DNA of 64,000 bases, taken from assembly GCF_035594125.1 (NCBI RefSeq), contig NW_026973740.1, positions 362,501-426,500 of the forward strand, read 5' to 3'. Shown here piece after piece: positions 33,501 through 47,200 of the stretch; the first letter of the stretch is position 1, and every line of letters starts with the position of its first letter. A program made the position numbers and the translations under genes. The notes below the pieces were generated by a model that made no database searches, was not told where the DNA came from, and saw only the letters and a list, made by a program, of their open reading frames with translations. This stretch comes from Scylla paramamosain (taxonomy: Eukaryota; Arthropoda; Malacostraca; Decapoda; Portunidae).

Positions 33501-33625
33501 TGCAAGGAGCTCAAAAAACACGTAATGGCAAGTTCTTGGTAAAATTTCGTTTTATTCCCATGTAATGTGATTGCCCTTCCTTTTAGTGCTTTATTGGGCA
33601 ACACGTTCAAAAACACTCAAAAGAC

Positions 33626-34102
33626 TTGCAAGGCCTCGCATATGAGGAAATTAAAGACCTTACTAGAAATCTGTCTTTTGTGTGTTTTTCAGCATGTTAG
33701 GCATCAAAACGATAAATAATAAGGAACTCACTCTATGTGGGAATCCAAAAGAAAATTACTGAAAACGTGTCTTCTCACTGTTTTACGTAGAAAAACGCTA
33801 AAACTGATGCAAACCAACCAATATAAAAAATCAGAAAAACATTACCAGAAATGTATATTTTGAGTGTTTTTGAGCTTGTTACCTACAAAAAAAACGCAAA
33901 AATTGATACAAAGCACTCTATATTGGGAAACAAAGGGACATTGCAAGAAAAGTGTATAATGAATGTTTTATAGTTCAAAAAAACCACAAGGCAAAAAACG
34001 CAAAAACTCGTGTATATGGAGAATTTTCCTAGATACCAAAAGGCTGAAACTCATGAATAACACTCTTAATTGAGAAACAGAACAACCTTACTAAATGCGT
34101 GT
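33626..34102 (-). repeat. inverted satellite block 2
   Basis: Same content and breakpoints as block 1 (starts TTGCAAGGCCTCGC, ends AATGCGTGT). The right side then joins a short ACACTAAAATGCAAGTTC piece, as at 26,459. Confidence 0.9.
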
Positions 34103-37100
34103 CAAAAACACTAAAATGCAAGTTCTTTTTTTTATTTAACAAGCTCAAAAATACACAAAATATACTTTTCTGGTAATGTTATTCTATTTTTTCATATTGG
34201 TTGGTTTGCATCCGTTTTAGCATTTTTGTACGTAAATCTTTTAAAAGACACGTTTTCAGTAATTTTCTTTTGGATTTCCATATAGAGTGACTTTCATATT
34301 ATCTATCGTTTTGGTGCCTAACATGCGGAAAAAACACTCAAAAAAGATAGGTTTCTTGTAAAGTCGTTAAATTTTCCCAAATAGGTGGCTTTGCATACAC
34401 TTTATGGTTTGGTGCATAACTCCGAAAAAAAGGTAAAATTTACTTTTTCGATAATGTTCTTTTTTCCACATAATTTTTCTGAATTTCGGCAGAATTTTGG
34501 CATCTTGGTACCTATGAACATCAATAACAAAAAAATAAAAATGCTATTATTTAATTTTTTTTTTCTCTATAATGAGTGTTATTTGTAGGTTTTAACGTTT
34601 TGGTACTTAAAGAACTTCAAAACATTCATAATACACATTTCTCGTAATGTCCTTTCCTTTCCCAAATATAGGGATCTTTGCATGTATTTAAGCGTTTTTA
34701 TAGGTAACATGATAAAAAAAACACTCAAAAACACTTGTTTTTGGTAATGTTATTCTGCTTCTCCATAAAGGAGTGTTTTGCATGCGTTTTAGCGATTTGG
34801 TATGTAAGGAGCTGAAAAACACTTCAAGGCAAGTTCTTGGTAAAAGTTGGTTTTATTCCAATGTAATGTGATTGCCTTGCTTTTTAGTGCTTTATTGCCT
34901 AACACGCTCAAAAACACTCAAAAGACACTTCTGGTAATGTCATTTTTTTCTCACATAAAGCTACTTTCGCATGCTATTTGGGGTTTTGCTAACTAAGAAT
35001 GTGAAAAAAATACTCAAAATACACGCATTTGGTAATGTTGTTCTGTTTCCCAATTAAGATTCTTATTCATGAGTTTCAGCATTTTGGTATCTAAGAAACT
35101 TCTTTATATACACGATTTTTTGCGTTTTTTTGCCTTGTGGTTCTTGTGAACCACAAGTTCTTTTGCCCGAAAATAATAAGACACTCATTATATATACACG
35201 TTTCTCGTTATGTCCTTTTCTCTCCCAATAAGGAGTGCTTTGCATCCATTTTCGCGTTTTTTGTAGTAGTTTTTTTTGTGGTTTTTGGTAATGTTATTCT
35301 ATTTCTTCATATTGGTTGGTTTGCATCCGTTTTAGCGTTTTTCTACGTAAAACACCGAAAAGACACGTTTTCAGTAATTTTATTTTCGATTCCCAAAGAA
35401 TATTGCCAGAATTTTGGCATCTTAGTACCTATAAAGATGAATAACAAAAAAAAAAAAATTATATTATTTTTTTTTTTTTTTCTCAATAAAGAGTGTTATT
35501 TGTGGGTTTTAGCTTTTTTGGTACTTAAGGAACATAAAAACACTCATAATACATGTTTCTCTTAATGTCCTTTCGTTTCCCAAACATAAGGTTCTTTGCA
35601 TGTATTTAAGCGTTTTTATAAATAACATGATCAAAAACACTCAAAATACATGTTTTTGGTAATGTTAATCTGTTTCTCCATAAAGGGTGTTTTGCATGCG
35701 TTTTAGCGTTTTGGTATGTAAGTAGTTAAAAAAACACTTAAAGGCAAGTTCTTTGTTAAATTTGGTTTTATTCCCATGTAATGTGATTGTTCTGCTTTTT
35801 AGTGCTTTGTTGCATATCACGCTCAAAAACACTCAAAAGACACTTTTCTGGTAATATCATTTTTTTTCCCACATAAAGCTAGTTTCGCATGTAATTTGGG
35901 ATTTTCGTAACTAAGAATTTGAAAACACTCAAAAAACACACATTTGGTAAGGTAGTTCTGTTTCTCAATTAAAAGTGTTATTCATGCATTTCAGCATTTT
36001 GGTATATACACGAGTTTTTTTTGCGTTTTTTGCCTTGTGGTTCGTGTGAAATACTATAAAATACTCATTATACACGTTTCTCGTAATGTTTTTTTGTTTC
36101 CCAATATAGAGTGCTTTCCATCCATTTTCGCATTTTTTGTAGCTAACAAGCTGAAAAACACTCAAAATATATCTTTTTGGTAATGTTATTCTATTTCTTC
36201 ATATTGATTGGTTAGCATCCGTTTTAGCGTTTTTCTTCGTAAATCACTGAAGAGACACGTTTTCAGTAATATTGTTGAAATTGCTGAAAAAAACACTCAT
36301 AAGACAGGTTTCTGGTAAAGTCGAGTAATTTCTCCATATATTTGACTTTGCATGCACTTCAGGGTTTGGTACATAGCTCCGGAAAAATAGTAAAATTATT
36401 TTTTTATAATGATTTTTTTTACAAAATTTCCCTGAATTTTTCCAGAATTTTGGTATCTCGGTACCTATGAAGATAAATAACAAATTTTTTTTTTCTCTCT
36501 CTATAAAGTGTTATTTGTGAGTTTTAGCTTTTTGGTACTTAAGGAACTCATAATACACGATTTTCGTAATGTCCTTTTCTTATACAAACATAGGGTTCTT
36601 TACATGTATTTAAGCGTTTTTATAGGTAACATGGTCAAAAACACTCAAAATACATATTTTTGGTAATGTTATTCTGTTTCTCCATAAAGGGTGTTTTACA
36701 TGCGTTTTAGCGTTTTGGTATGTAAGGAGTTAAAAAACACTTAAAGGCAAGTTCTTCGTAAAAGTGGATTTTATTCCCAAGTGATGTGATTGTTCTGCTT
36801 TTTAGTGTTTTGTTGCATATCACGCTCAAAAATACTGAAAAGACATTTTTTTCCCATATAAAGGTAGTTTCGCATGTAATTTGCCAATTTTGTAACTAAG
36901 AATGTGAAAAACACTCAAAATGCACAATTTAAAAAACACTCAAAATTTACCTTTTTGGTAAAGTTATTCTATTTCTTCATTTTGGTTTGTTTGCATCTGT
37001 TTTAGCGTTTTCTACGTAAAACACCGAAAAGACACGTTTTCAGTAATTTTGTTTTGGATTCCCATATAGATTGACTTTCTTGGGTTTTATCGTGTTGGTT

Positions 37101-40100
37101 CCTAACATGCTGAAAAACACTCATATGACAGTTTTCTAGCAAAGACGTTTAATTTCTCCATATAGGTGGCTTTACATGCACTTTAGGGATTTGGTACATA
37201 ACAGTCCGAAAAAAAAAGCTAAATTTAACTTTTTTGATAATATTCTTATTTCATATAATTTCCTGAACTTTGCCCGAATTTTGGCATCTCGTTACCTGTG
37301 AAGATGAATAAGAATAAAAAAAAAAAATATCGTATTTTTTTATTTTTTTATTTTTTTTTTCTCAATAAAGAGTGTAATTTGTGGCTATTAGCTTTTCGTA
37401 CTTAATGAACTTAAAAACACTCAAAATACACGTTTCCCGTAATGTCCTTTCATTTCCCAAAAATAGTGTTCTTTGCATGTATTTAAGCGTTTTTATTGGT
37501 AACATGATCAAAAACACTCAAAATACATGTTTTTGGTAATGTTATTCTGTTTCACCATAAAAAGTGTTTTGCATGCGTTTTAGTGTTTTGGTATATAAGA
37601 AGCTCAAAAACACTTAAAGGCAAGTTCTTGGTAAAAATTCGTTTTCCTCCAATGTAATGTGATTGCACTCCTTTTTAGTGCTTTATTGCCTATCACGCTC
37701 AATAACACTAAAAAGACACTTTTCTGGTAAAGTCTTTTTTTTTCCACAAATCTATTTTTGCATGCAGTTTGGATTTTGGTAACTAAGAATGTTAAAAGCA
37801 CTCAAAATACACGCATTTAGTAAGGTTGTTCTGTTTCTCAATTAGGAGTGTTATACATGAGTTTTAGCAATTTTGTATCTAGGAAACCTCTCCATATACA
37901 CGAGATTTTGCGTTTTTTGCCTTGTGGTTCTTTTGAACTATAAAACACTCATTATACACTTTTCTTATAATGTCCTTTTGTTTCCATATATAGAGTGCTT
38001 TGCATGAATTTTCGCGTTTTTTGTAGGTAACAAGCTCAAAAACACTCAAAATATACCTTTTTAGTAACGTTTTTCTATTTCTTGATATTGGTTGCTTTGC
38101 ATCCGTTTTAGCGTTTTTCTACGTAAAACACTGAAAAGACACGTTTTCAGTAACTTTGTTTTGGATTCCCATATAGAGTGAGTTCTTTATTATTTATCGT
38201 TTTGGTGCCTAACATGCTAAAAAAACACTCAAAACACAGATTTCTGGTAAGGTCGTTTAATTTCCTCATATAGAAGGCTTTAGGGTTTGGTACATATCAG
38301 TCCAAAAAAAAAGCTGAAATTAACTTTTTTTCATAATATTCTTTTATCATATGATTGCCCTGAATTTTCCCAGAATTTTGGCATCTCGGTACCTATGAAT
38401 ATGAATAACAAAAAAAAAAATAATAATTCCTTTTTTTTATTTTTTTATTTTTTATTTTCTAAATAAAGAGTGTTATTTGTGGGTTTTAGCTTTTTGGTAC
38501 TTAAGGAAATAAAAAAAACACTCACAATACAAGTTTCTCGTAATGTCCTTTTGTTTCCCAAACATAATGTTCTTTCCATGTATTTAAACGTTTTTATAGA
38601 TAACATGATCAAAAACACTCAAAATACATGTTTTTGGTAATGTTATTCTGCTTCTCCATAAAATTTGTTTTTGCATGCGTTTTAGCGGTTTGGTATATAA
38701 GGAGCTCAAAAACACTTAAACGCAAGTTTTTGGTATAAATTGGTGTTATTCCAATGTAATATTATTGCCCTGCTTTTTAGTGCTTTATTGCCTATCACGC
38801 TCAGAAACACTTAAAAGACACTTTTCTGGTAATGTCATTTTTTTCTCACATAAAGGTTGTTTCGCATGCAATTTGGGGTTTTGGTAACTAAGAATGTAAA
38901 AAGCACTCAAAATACACACATTTAGTAAGGTTGTTCTGTTTCTCAATTAAGAGTGTTATTCATGAGTTTCAGCATTTTGGTATCTAGAAACCTTCTCCAT
39001 ATACACGAGTTTTTTTGTGTTTTTGCCTTTTGGTTCTTTTGAACTATAAAAAAAAATCATTATACACTTTTCTGGCAAAGTCCTTTTGTTTTCTAATATA
39101 GACTGCTTTGCATCAATTTTCGCGTTTTTTGTAGGTAACAAGCTCAAAAACACTCATAATATACTTTTTTGGTAATGTTTTTTTCTATTTCTTGATATTG
39201 GTTGGTTTGCATCCGTTTTAGCGTTTTTCTACGTAAAACAGAAAAAAACACGTTTTCAGGTATTTTGTTTTGGATTCTCATATAGAGTGAGTTCCTTATT
39301 ATTTTTTGTTTTGGTGCCTAACATGCTGAAAAACACTCAAAAAACAGATATCTGTTAAGGTCTTTTAATTTCCTCATATAGGAGTGTTTGGATTCACTTT
39401 AGGGTTTGGTACATAACAGTCCGAAAAAAAAAGCTAAAATTAACTTTTTTGATCATTTTCTTTTATCATATAATAGCCCTGAATTTTCCCAGAATTTTGG
39501 CATCTCGGTACCTATGAAGATGAATAACAAAAAAAAAAAAAAATCCTATTTTTTTATTTTCTTATTTTTTTTTCTAAGCAAATAGTGTTATTTGTGGGTT
39601 TTAGCTTTTTGGTACTTAAGAAACTTAAAAACACCTATAATACACATTTCTCGTAGTGTCCTTTCTTTTCGCAAACATAAAGTTCTTTGTATATATTTAT
39701 TCGTTTTTATAGATAACATGATCAAAAACACTCAAAATATATGTTTTTGGTAATTTTATTCTGTTTCTCCATAAAATGTGTTTTGCATGCGTTTTAGCGT
39801 TTTGGTATGTAATGAACTCAAAAATACTTAAAGGCAAGTTCTTGGTAAAAGTTTTTTTTTTATTTCCATGTAACGTGATTGCCCTGCTTTTTAGTGCTTT
39901 ATTGCCTAACACGCTCAAAAACACTCAAAAGACACTTTTTTGGTAATATCATTTTTTTCCCACATAAAGCTAGTTTTGCATGGAATTTGGGGTTTTGGTA
40001 ACTAAAAATGTGAAAAAAACTCAAAACACAGGCATTTAGTAAGGTTGTTCTATTTCTTAATTAAAAGTGTTATTCATGAGTTTCTGGATTTTGGTATGTA

Positions 40101-42157
40101 AGAAACTTTTCTAATACACACATTTGGTAAGGTATTTCTGTTTCAAAATTAAATGTGTTATTCATGAGTTTAAGCTTTTTGGTATGTAAAAAACTCCTTT
40201 ATGTACACGAGTTTTTGAGTTTTTTTTTACCTTCTGGTTCTTCTCAAACTATAAAACACTCATACACGTTTCTCGTAATGTCCTTTTCTTTGCCAATTTA
40301 AAGTGCTTTCCATCCATTTTTGCATTTTTTTGTAGGTAACAAGGTCAAAAACACATCAAAATATATCTTTTTGGTAATGTTATTCTATTTCTTCAAATAG
40401 GTTGATTTACATCCGTTTTAGCGTTTTTCTACGTAAATCACTGAAAAAAACACGTTTTTCAGTTATATTGTTGAAATTGCTGGAAAACACTCAAAAGACA
40501 GGTTTCTGGTAAAGTCGTGTAATTTCCCCATATAGGTGTATTTGCATGCACTTTAAGGTTTGTACATAATTCCGGAAAAAGCTAAATTTTTTTTATATTG
40601 ATTTTTTTTATAAAATTTCCATGAATTTTGCCAGAATTTTGGCATTTCGGTACCTATAAAGATGAATAACAAATTTTTTTTTTTCTCTATAAAGAGTGTT
40701 ATTTGTGGGTTTTAGCTTTTTGGGACTTAAGGAACATAAAAACACTCATAATACACGATTTTCGTAATGTCCTTTTTTTATACAAACATAGGGTTCTTTA
40801 CATGTATTTAAGCGTTTTTATAGGTTACATGATCAAAAACACTCAAAATACATGTTTTTGGTAATGCTATTCTGTTTCTCCATAAAGGGTGTTTTGCATC
40901 CGTTTTAGCGATTTGGTATGTACGAGTAAGGAGTTAAAAACCACTTAAAGGCAAGTTCTTCGTAAAAGTTGGTTTTATTCCCATGTAATGTAATTGTTCT
41001 GCTTTTTAGTGCTTTGTTGCATATCACGCTCAAAAACACTAAAAAGACTTTTTTTTGGTAATGTCATTTTTTTTCCCACATGAAGGTAGTTTCGCATGTT
41101 TCGCATTTGGCATTTTCGTAACTAAGAATGTGAAAAACACACAAAATACACAATTTTGTAAGGTAGTTCTGTTTATCGATTTAAAGTGTTATTCATGCAT
41201 TTCATCATTTTGGTATGTAAGGAATTTCTCTATATACACAAGTTTTTGCGTTTATTGCCTTGTGGCTCTTTTAAAACTATAAAACACTCATTATACACGT
41301 TTCTCGTAATGTCCTTTTGTTTCCTAATATAAAGTGCTTTACATACATTTTTGCATTTTTTTGTAGGTAACAAGCTCAAAAACACTCCAAATGTATCTTT
41401 TAGTAATGTTATTCTATTTCTTCATATAGGTTGGTTTGCATCCGCTTTAGCGTTTTTCTACGTAAAAAAACTGAAAACACACGTTTTCAGTAATTTTCTT
41501 TTGGATTCAGATATTGACTGACTTCTATATTATTTATCGTTTTGGTACCTAACATGCTGAAAAAACACTGAAAAGACAGGTTTATGGTAAACTCGTTTAA
41601 CTTCCCTATATAGGTGGCTTTGCATGCACTTTAGGGTTTGGTACATAACAATCCGAAAAAAAAGCTATAATTAACTTTTTTGGTAATGTTCTTTTTTCCA
41701 CATAAATTCCCTGAATTTTGGCAGAATTTTGGCATCTCAGTACCTATAAGGATAAATAAAAAAAAAATATATTTTTTTGGTTTATTATTTTTTTTCTAAA
41801 TAAAGACTGTTATTTGTTAGTTTTAGCTTTTAGGTACTGAAGGAACTTAAAAAAACACTCATAATACACGTTTCTCGTAATGTCTTTTCGTTTCCCAAAC
41901 ATAAGGTTCTTTGCATGTATTTAAGCGTTTTTATAGATAACAATGATCAAAAACATTCAAAATACATGTATTTGGTAATATTATTCTGTTTCTCCATAAA
42001 ATGTATTTTGCATGCGTGTTAGCGTTTTGGTATGTAAGGAGCCGAAAAAACACTTAAAAGCAAGTTCTTGGTAAAATTTGGTTTTATTCCCATGTAATGT
42101 GATTGCCCTGTGTTTTAGTGCTTTATTGCGTAACACGCTCAAAAACACTGAAAAGAC
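34103..42157 (+). repeat. HOR satellite, plus orientation
   Basis: Landmark units occur near 34,700, 35,622, 36,623, 37,498, 38,597, 39,714, 40,820 and 41,935; the last four are about 1.1 kb apart. Several variants match those of 24-33 kb, including the extra unit TTTCTAATACACACATTTGG near 40,110 that also occurs near 24,770 and 31,590. Confidence 0.92.
35134..35157. repeat. 10-bp inverted repeat, satellite variant marker (copy 2)
   Basis: Same arms, loop and following TTCTTTTGCCCG as at 27,497, about 7.6 kb away. Confidence 0.9.
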
Positions 42158-42616
42158 ATGCAAAGCCTCCCATATGAGGAAATCTGTCTTTTGAGTGTTT
42201 TTCAGTATGTTAAGCACCAAAACGATAAATAATAAGGAACTCACGCTATGTGGGAATCCAAAAGAAAATTACTGAAAACGTGTCTTCTCAGTGTTTTACG
42301 TAGAAAAACGCTAAAACTGATGCAAACCAACCAATATCAAGAAGAAGAAAAACATTACCAACAATGTATATTTTGAGTGTTTTTGAGCTCGTTACCTACA
42401 AAAAAAACCGCAAAAATTGATTCAAAGCACTCTATATTGGGAAACAAAGGGACATTGCAAGAAAAGTGTATAATGAATGTTTTATAATTCAAAAAAACCA
42501 CAAGGCAAAAAACGCAAAAACTCGTGTATATGGAGAAGTTTCCTAGATATCAAAATGCTGAAACTCATGAATAACACTCTTAATTGAGAAACAGAACAAC
42601 CTTACTAAATGCGTGT
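42158..42616 (-). repeat. inverted satellite block 3
   Basis: Same breakpoints as blocks 1 and 2, with a small internal deletion after GAGGAAAT. Confidence 0.9.
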
Positions 42617-42829
42617 CAAAAACACTAAAAGGCAAGTTCTTCGTAAAAGTTGGTTTTATTCCCATGTAATATGATTGCTCTGCTTTTATTGCCTAACACG
42701 CTCAAAAACACTCAGACACTTTTCTGGTAATGTCATTTTTTTCCCACATAAATCTAGTTTCGCATGGAATTTGGGGTTTTGATAACTAAGAATGTAAAAA
42801 AAAAACTCAAAATACACGCATTTAGGTAC
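42617..42829 (+). repeat. short end of the plus-oriented array
   Basis: Two plus-strand units follow block 3, matching 20,909-21,120. Order is then lost at ACGCATTTAGGTACTAAG. Confidence 0.85.
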
Positions 42830-43143
42830 TAAGACTCAAAAACACATGATTACAACTTTATATGAAAAAATAACTCTACCGAAAACTTTTATTTAAACTT
42901 TTTTTTATATTGTTAAGTACCAAAAGACAAAATGCATTGGAAGCCCCCTTTATCGAGAAACAAAACGACATTATCATCAACGTGTCTTCTGAGTGTTTTT
43001 CAACGTGTTAGACACCAGAACGCTAAAAAGCATGGAAAGCGCTCCAAAAAGGAATACAAAATAATATTACTAAAAACCTGTTTTAAAGGTTCTTATGTAC
43101 AGAAACGCTAAAAATCAAGCAAAACACCCTTTATAGAGAAGCG
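42830..43143 (-). repeat. diverged monomers at the orientation switch
   Basis: About three minus-oriented units (GTGTTTTTCAACGTGTTAG, CCCTTTATAGAGAAGCG) are more diverged than either arm and lie outside HOR order, like the left edge at 16.3-17.2 kb. Confidence 0.75.
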
Positions 43144-44238
43144 AAATAAATATTTCGTTGATAAATTACATTCAGGACAGTTAGGGAATATCCCTTACAG
43201 AAGAATAAGATCGCAGAAGAATGATCCTAAATGTATGACTAAGGTTAAAACATTACATAGGGCGAAAGAGAAGTATACATGAGATTAAAGACAGGGGAAG
43301 TGGTTTTAAGGCCATAATATAATGAATTAGAAAAGTCAGGAGTTTGACAAGGAAAGCTAAAAATAGTTATGAATTAAAGGTAGCCAGCCAAGCGAAGATG
43401 GACCCCAAGGGATTTTATCAGGTATATAAGACGAAGAATAGAGAAACAATAGTTCCTTAAAGACAGCAGAATGGAACCTGCTTAGTTGTTGGGAGGAGAC
43501 TAGTAAAATTGTGAACGAGTATTTTTTAACTGTCTTTGCCCAGGAAAACATGCAGGATTTGCCGAATAGTGGCAAGATGTTTTGAGTAGCAGGAGATAGA
43601 TAAGCTGAAAAGTTCAAGTCACCAGGACCAGATGAAATATATTCCACAGTATTTAAGAATTGGAAAAAGGTTATAAGTAATCTGGATAATGTCATGGCCA
43701 AGCGGCAGGCGACAGAGTGTTGTAATAAACGGCTCTAAATCCGAGTGGGGTCAAGTAATTAGTGGGGTGACAAAGGGATTATTAGTATTAGGGCCGATGT
43801 TGTTTGTAATATATGTCAATGACTTGGATAGTGGAATTAGTAGTGTTGTTAGTAAATTTGCGGATGACACGAGAGTATGTAGATTAATTAGGTCAGAATC
43901 GCATACCAAATCTGCCTTACAGGAAAATTCTTGGAATCTTTAACCATGATAGAACAAGTAAAATAGAACATCAAGTTTTTAGGCTTAAGCCTGAAAATTT
44001 GATGTTCAAAAAGGAAACAGGAAGGAATTGGTTTTCAAATACAGTAGTAGATGATTGGAACGGACTTAGTAATCAAGCTGTTAGTGTTGAGGCATTTGGC
44101 AACTGTAAGAGAAAATTACACATTTATAGATGGGGATCATAGGTGGAAATACGTACGCATATTTCATACAAGTACTGCCACGTGTAGACCTGATGTCTTC
44201 TTGCATATTTACTTATTTCTTATGTTCTTATGTTCTTA
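43144..44238 (+). mobile_element. CR1-like LINE relic inserted in the satellite
   Basis: The element breaks the satellite between diverged monomers. It ends CTTATGTTCTTATGTTCTTA, the same 3' terminus as the two CR1-like fragments in the left part of the window. The coding remnants are described separately. Satellite resumes at ATTACCAAAAGCGTG. Confidence 0.85.
43350..44140 (+). pseudogene. decayed CR1-like reverse transcriptase
   Basis: Ordered fragments in shifting frames: KMDPKGFYQVYKTKNRET near 43,395; KIVNEYFLTVFAQEN near 43,510; KFKSPGPDEIYSTVFKN near 43,615; then VISGVTKGLLVLGPMLFVIY and the catalytic SKFADDTRV (43,753-43,883). C-terminal FSNTVVDDWNGLSNQAVS follows near 44,035. Comparison with the usual CR1 layout shows at least two internal deletions: between the GPDE block and the RT core, and between FADD and the C-terminal part. 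Multiple stops and frameshifts make it nonfunctional. Confidence 0.85.
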
Positions 44239-47200
44239 TTACCAAAAGCGTGTATTTTCAGTGTTTTCAGCTATTCCGTGAAAAATAAAATGCCAAAATG
44301 CATGCAAAGGACCCTAAATGAGGAAAAAAAGGACACTACGAGAAACGTGCATTATAAGTGTTTTTCAGATTCTTAGATACCAAAACCCTGAAACTCATGA
44401 ATAACACTCTTAATTGAGAAACAGAACAACCTTACCAAATACGTGTATTTTGAGTGTTTTTCACATTCTTGGTTACCAAAAACCCAAATTGCATACGAAT
44501 CTAGCTTCATGTGGGGAAAAAAAAAAGACATTTCCAGAAAAGTGTCTTTTGAGTGTTTTTGAGCGTGTTAAAGCGTGTTAAATAAAGCACTAAAAAGCAG
44601 GGCAATCACATTGCATGGGAATAAAACAAACTTTAACCAAGAACTTGCATTTAAGTGTTTTTGAGCTCCTAACATACCAAAACGCTAAAACGCATGCAAA
44701 ACACCCTTTATGAAGAAACAGAATAACATTACCAAAAACATGTATTTTCAGTGTTTTTGATCATGTTACCTATAAAAACGCTTAAATACATGCAAAGAAC
44801 CCTATGTTTGGGAAACGAAAGGACATTACGAGAAACGTGTATTATGAATGTTATTGAATTCCACCAAAAAGCTAAAATCCACAAATAACACTCTTTATGG
44901 AGAGAGAAAAAAAGGAATTTTCCTTTTTTTTTTTTTTGTTATTCTTCTTCATAGTTACCGAGATGGCAAAATTCTGGCAAAATTCAGGGAAATTATGTGG
45001 AAAAAAGAACATTATCAAAAAAAGTTAATTTTAGCTTTTTATCGGACAATTATGTACCAAAACCTAAATTGCATGCAAAGCTACCTCTATAGGGAAATTA
45101 AACGACTTTACCAGAAACCTGTCTTTTGAGTGTTTTTCATCATGTTAGGCACCAAAACAATAATTAATATGGAAGTCACTCTATATGGGAATCCAAAACA
45201 AAATTACTTAACTGTTTTACGTAGAAACACGCTAAAACGGATGCAAACAAACCAATATGAAGAAAAAGAATAATACTGCCAAAAAGGTAAATTTTGAGTG
45301 TTTTTGAGCTTGTTACCTACAAAAAACGCGAAAATGGATGCAAAGCACACTATATTGGGAAACAAAAGGACATTACGAAAAACCTGTATAATGAGTGTTT
45401 TATAGTTTCACAACCACAAGGCAAAAGTTTCTTAGATACCAAAATGCTGAAACTCATGAATAACACTCTTGATTGAGATACAGAACAACCTTACCAAATG
45501 CGTGTATTTTGAGTGTTTTTCACATTCTTAGTTACCAAAACACGAAATTGCATGCGAAACTAGGTTTATGTGGGGAAAAAATTATATTGCAAGAAAATGT
45601 CTTTTGAGTGTTTATGAGCGTGTTAGGCAATAAAGTACTTAAAAAAAGGGCAATCACATTACATGTGAATAAAACAAACTTTTACCAAGAACTTGCCGTT
45701 AAATATTTTTGAGCTCCTTACATACCAAAACACTAAAACGAATGTAAAAAATCCTTTATGGAGAAACACAATAACATTACAAAAAACTTGTATTTTGAGT
45801 GTTTTTGATCATGTTACCTATAAAAACGCTTGAATACATGCAAAGAATCCTATGTTTGGGAAACGAAAGGACATTACGAGAAATGTGTATTATAAGTGTT
45901 TTTAAGTTACTTAAATACCAAAAAACTAAAACCCACAAATGACACTCTTTATGAAGAAACAAAAAAAAAAAAAAAATAAAAAAAAAATAAATGAAATAAA
46001 AGGAAATAATAATTTTTTTTGTTATTCATCTTCATAGGTACCGAGATGCCAATATTCTGTTAAAATTCAGGGAAATTATGTTGATAAAAGAACATTATCG
46101 AAAAAATTAATTTTAGCTTTTTTTTAGGACTGTTATGTACGAAACCCTAAAATGCATGCAAAGCCATCTATATGGGGAAATTAAACGACTTTAAAAAAAA
46201 ACTGTCTTTTGAGTGTTTTTCAGCATGTTAGGCACCAAAACGATAAATAGTATGGAAGTCACTCTATATGGGAATCCAAAACAAAATTATTGAAAACATG
46301 TCTTTTCAGTGTTTTACGTAAAAAACGCTAAAACGGATGCAAACAGACCAATATAAAGAAATAGAATAACATTACCAAAAAGGTATATTTTAAATATTTT
46401 TGAGCTTGTAACCAAAAAAAAAACGCGAAAATGGATGCAAAGCACTCTATATTGGAAAAAAAAAAAAAAAGACATTACGAGAAACGTGTATAATGAGTAT
46501 TTTATAGTTTCACGAGAACCACGAAGCAAAAAACGAAAAAAGCTAGTGTATATGGAGAAGTTTCTTAGATACCAAAATGCTGAAACTCCTGAATAACACT
46601 CTTAATTAAGAAACAGAATAACATTACTAAATGCGTGTATTTTCAGTGTTTTTCACATTCTTAGTTACTAGAACCCCAAATTCCATGCGAAACTAGCTTT
46701 GTGTGGGAAAAAAAAATGACATTACCAGAAAAGTGTCTTTTGAGGATTTTTGAGAGAGTTATGCAATAAAGCACTAAAAAGGAGGGCAATCACATTACAT
46801 GGGAGTAAAACAAACTTTTACCAAGAACTTGCCTTTAATTTTTTTTCACCTCCTTATATACCAAAACGCTAAAACGAATGCAAAACACCCTTTATGGAGA
46901 AAGAGAACATTACCAAAAACATGTATTTTGAGTGTTTTTGATCATCTTACCTATAAAAACTCTTAAATACATTCAAAGAATCTTATGTTTGGGAAATTAA
47001 AGGGCATTTCGAGAAACATGTATTACGAGTATTTTTTAAGTTCTTTAAGTACCATTTAGCTAAAACCCATAAATAACACTGTTTATAAAAAAAAATAAAT
47101 AAATAAATGAATAAAAAGATAGGAATTTTTTTTTTTTTTTTTGTTATTCATCTTCATAGGTACCAAGATGCCAATATTCTGGCAAAATTCAGGAAAATTA

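Larger units (their letters stand above)
20909..33625 (+). repeat. HOR satellite, plus orientation, main block
   Basis: The landmark unit recurs near 22,113, 23,234, 24,358, 25,497, 27,063, 27,988, 29,024, 30,067, 31,190, 32,291 and 33,404. Most spacings are about 1.0-1.14 kb, with some shorter or longer where units are deleted or added. Typical unit starts are GTTTCTCCATAAAGG, TTCCCATGTAATGTGATTG, TTCCCACATAAAGC and TTCTTCATATTGGTTGG. Each HOR has one A-rich/T-rich tract that varies in length. Small open frames here are chance products of TTT/AAA-rich DNA. Confidence 0.92.

Noticed and set aside
43689..43943. Possible independent small gene with a FADD motif
   Set aside because: It is the RT core of the CR1-like relic and continues the order of fragments on both sides.
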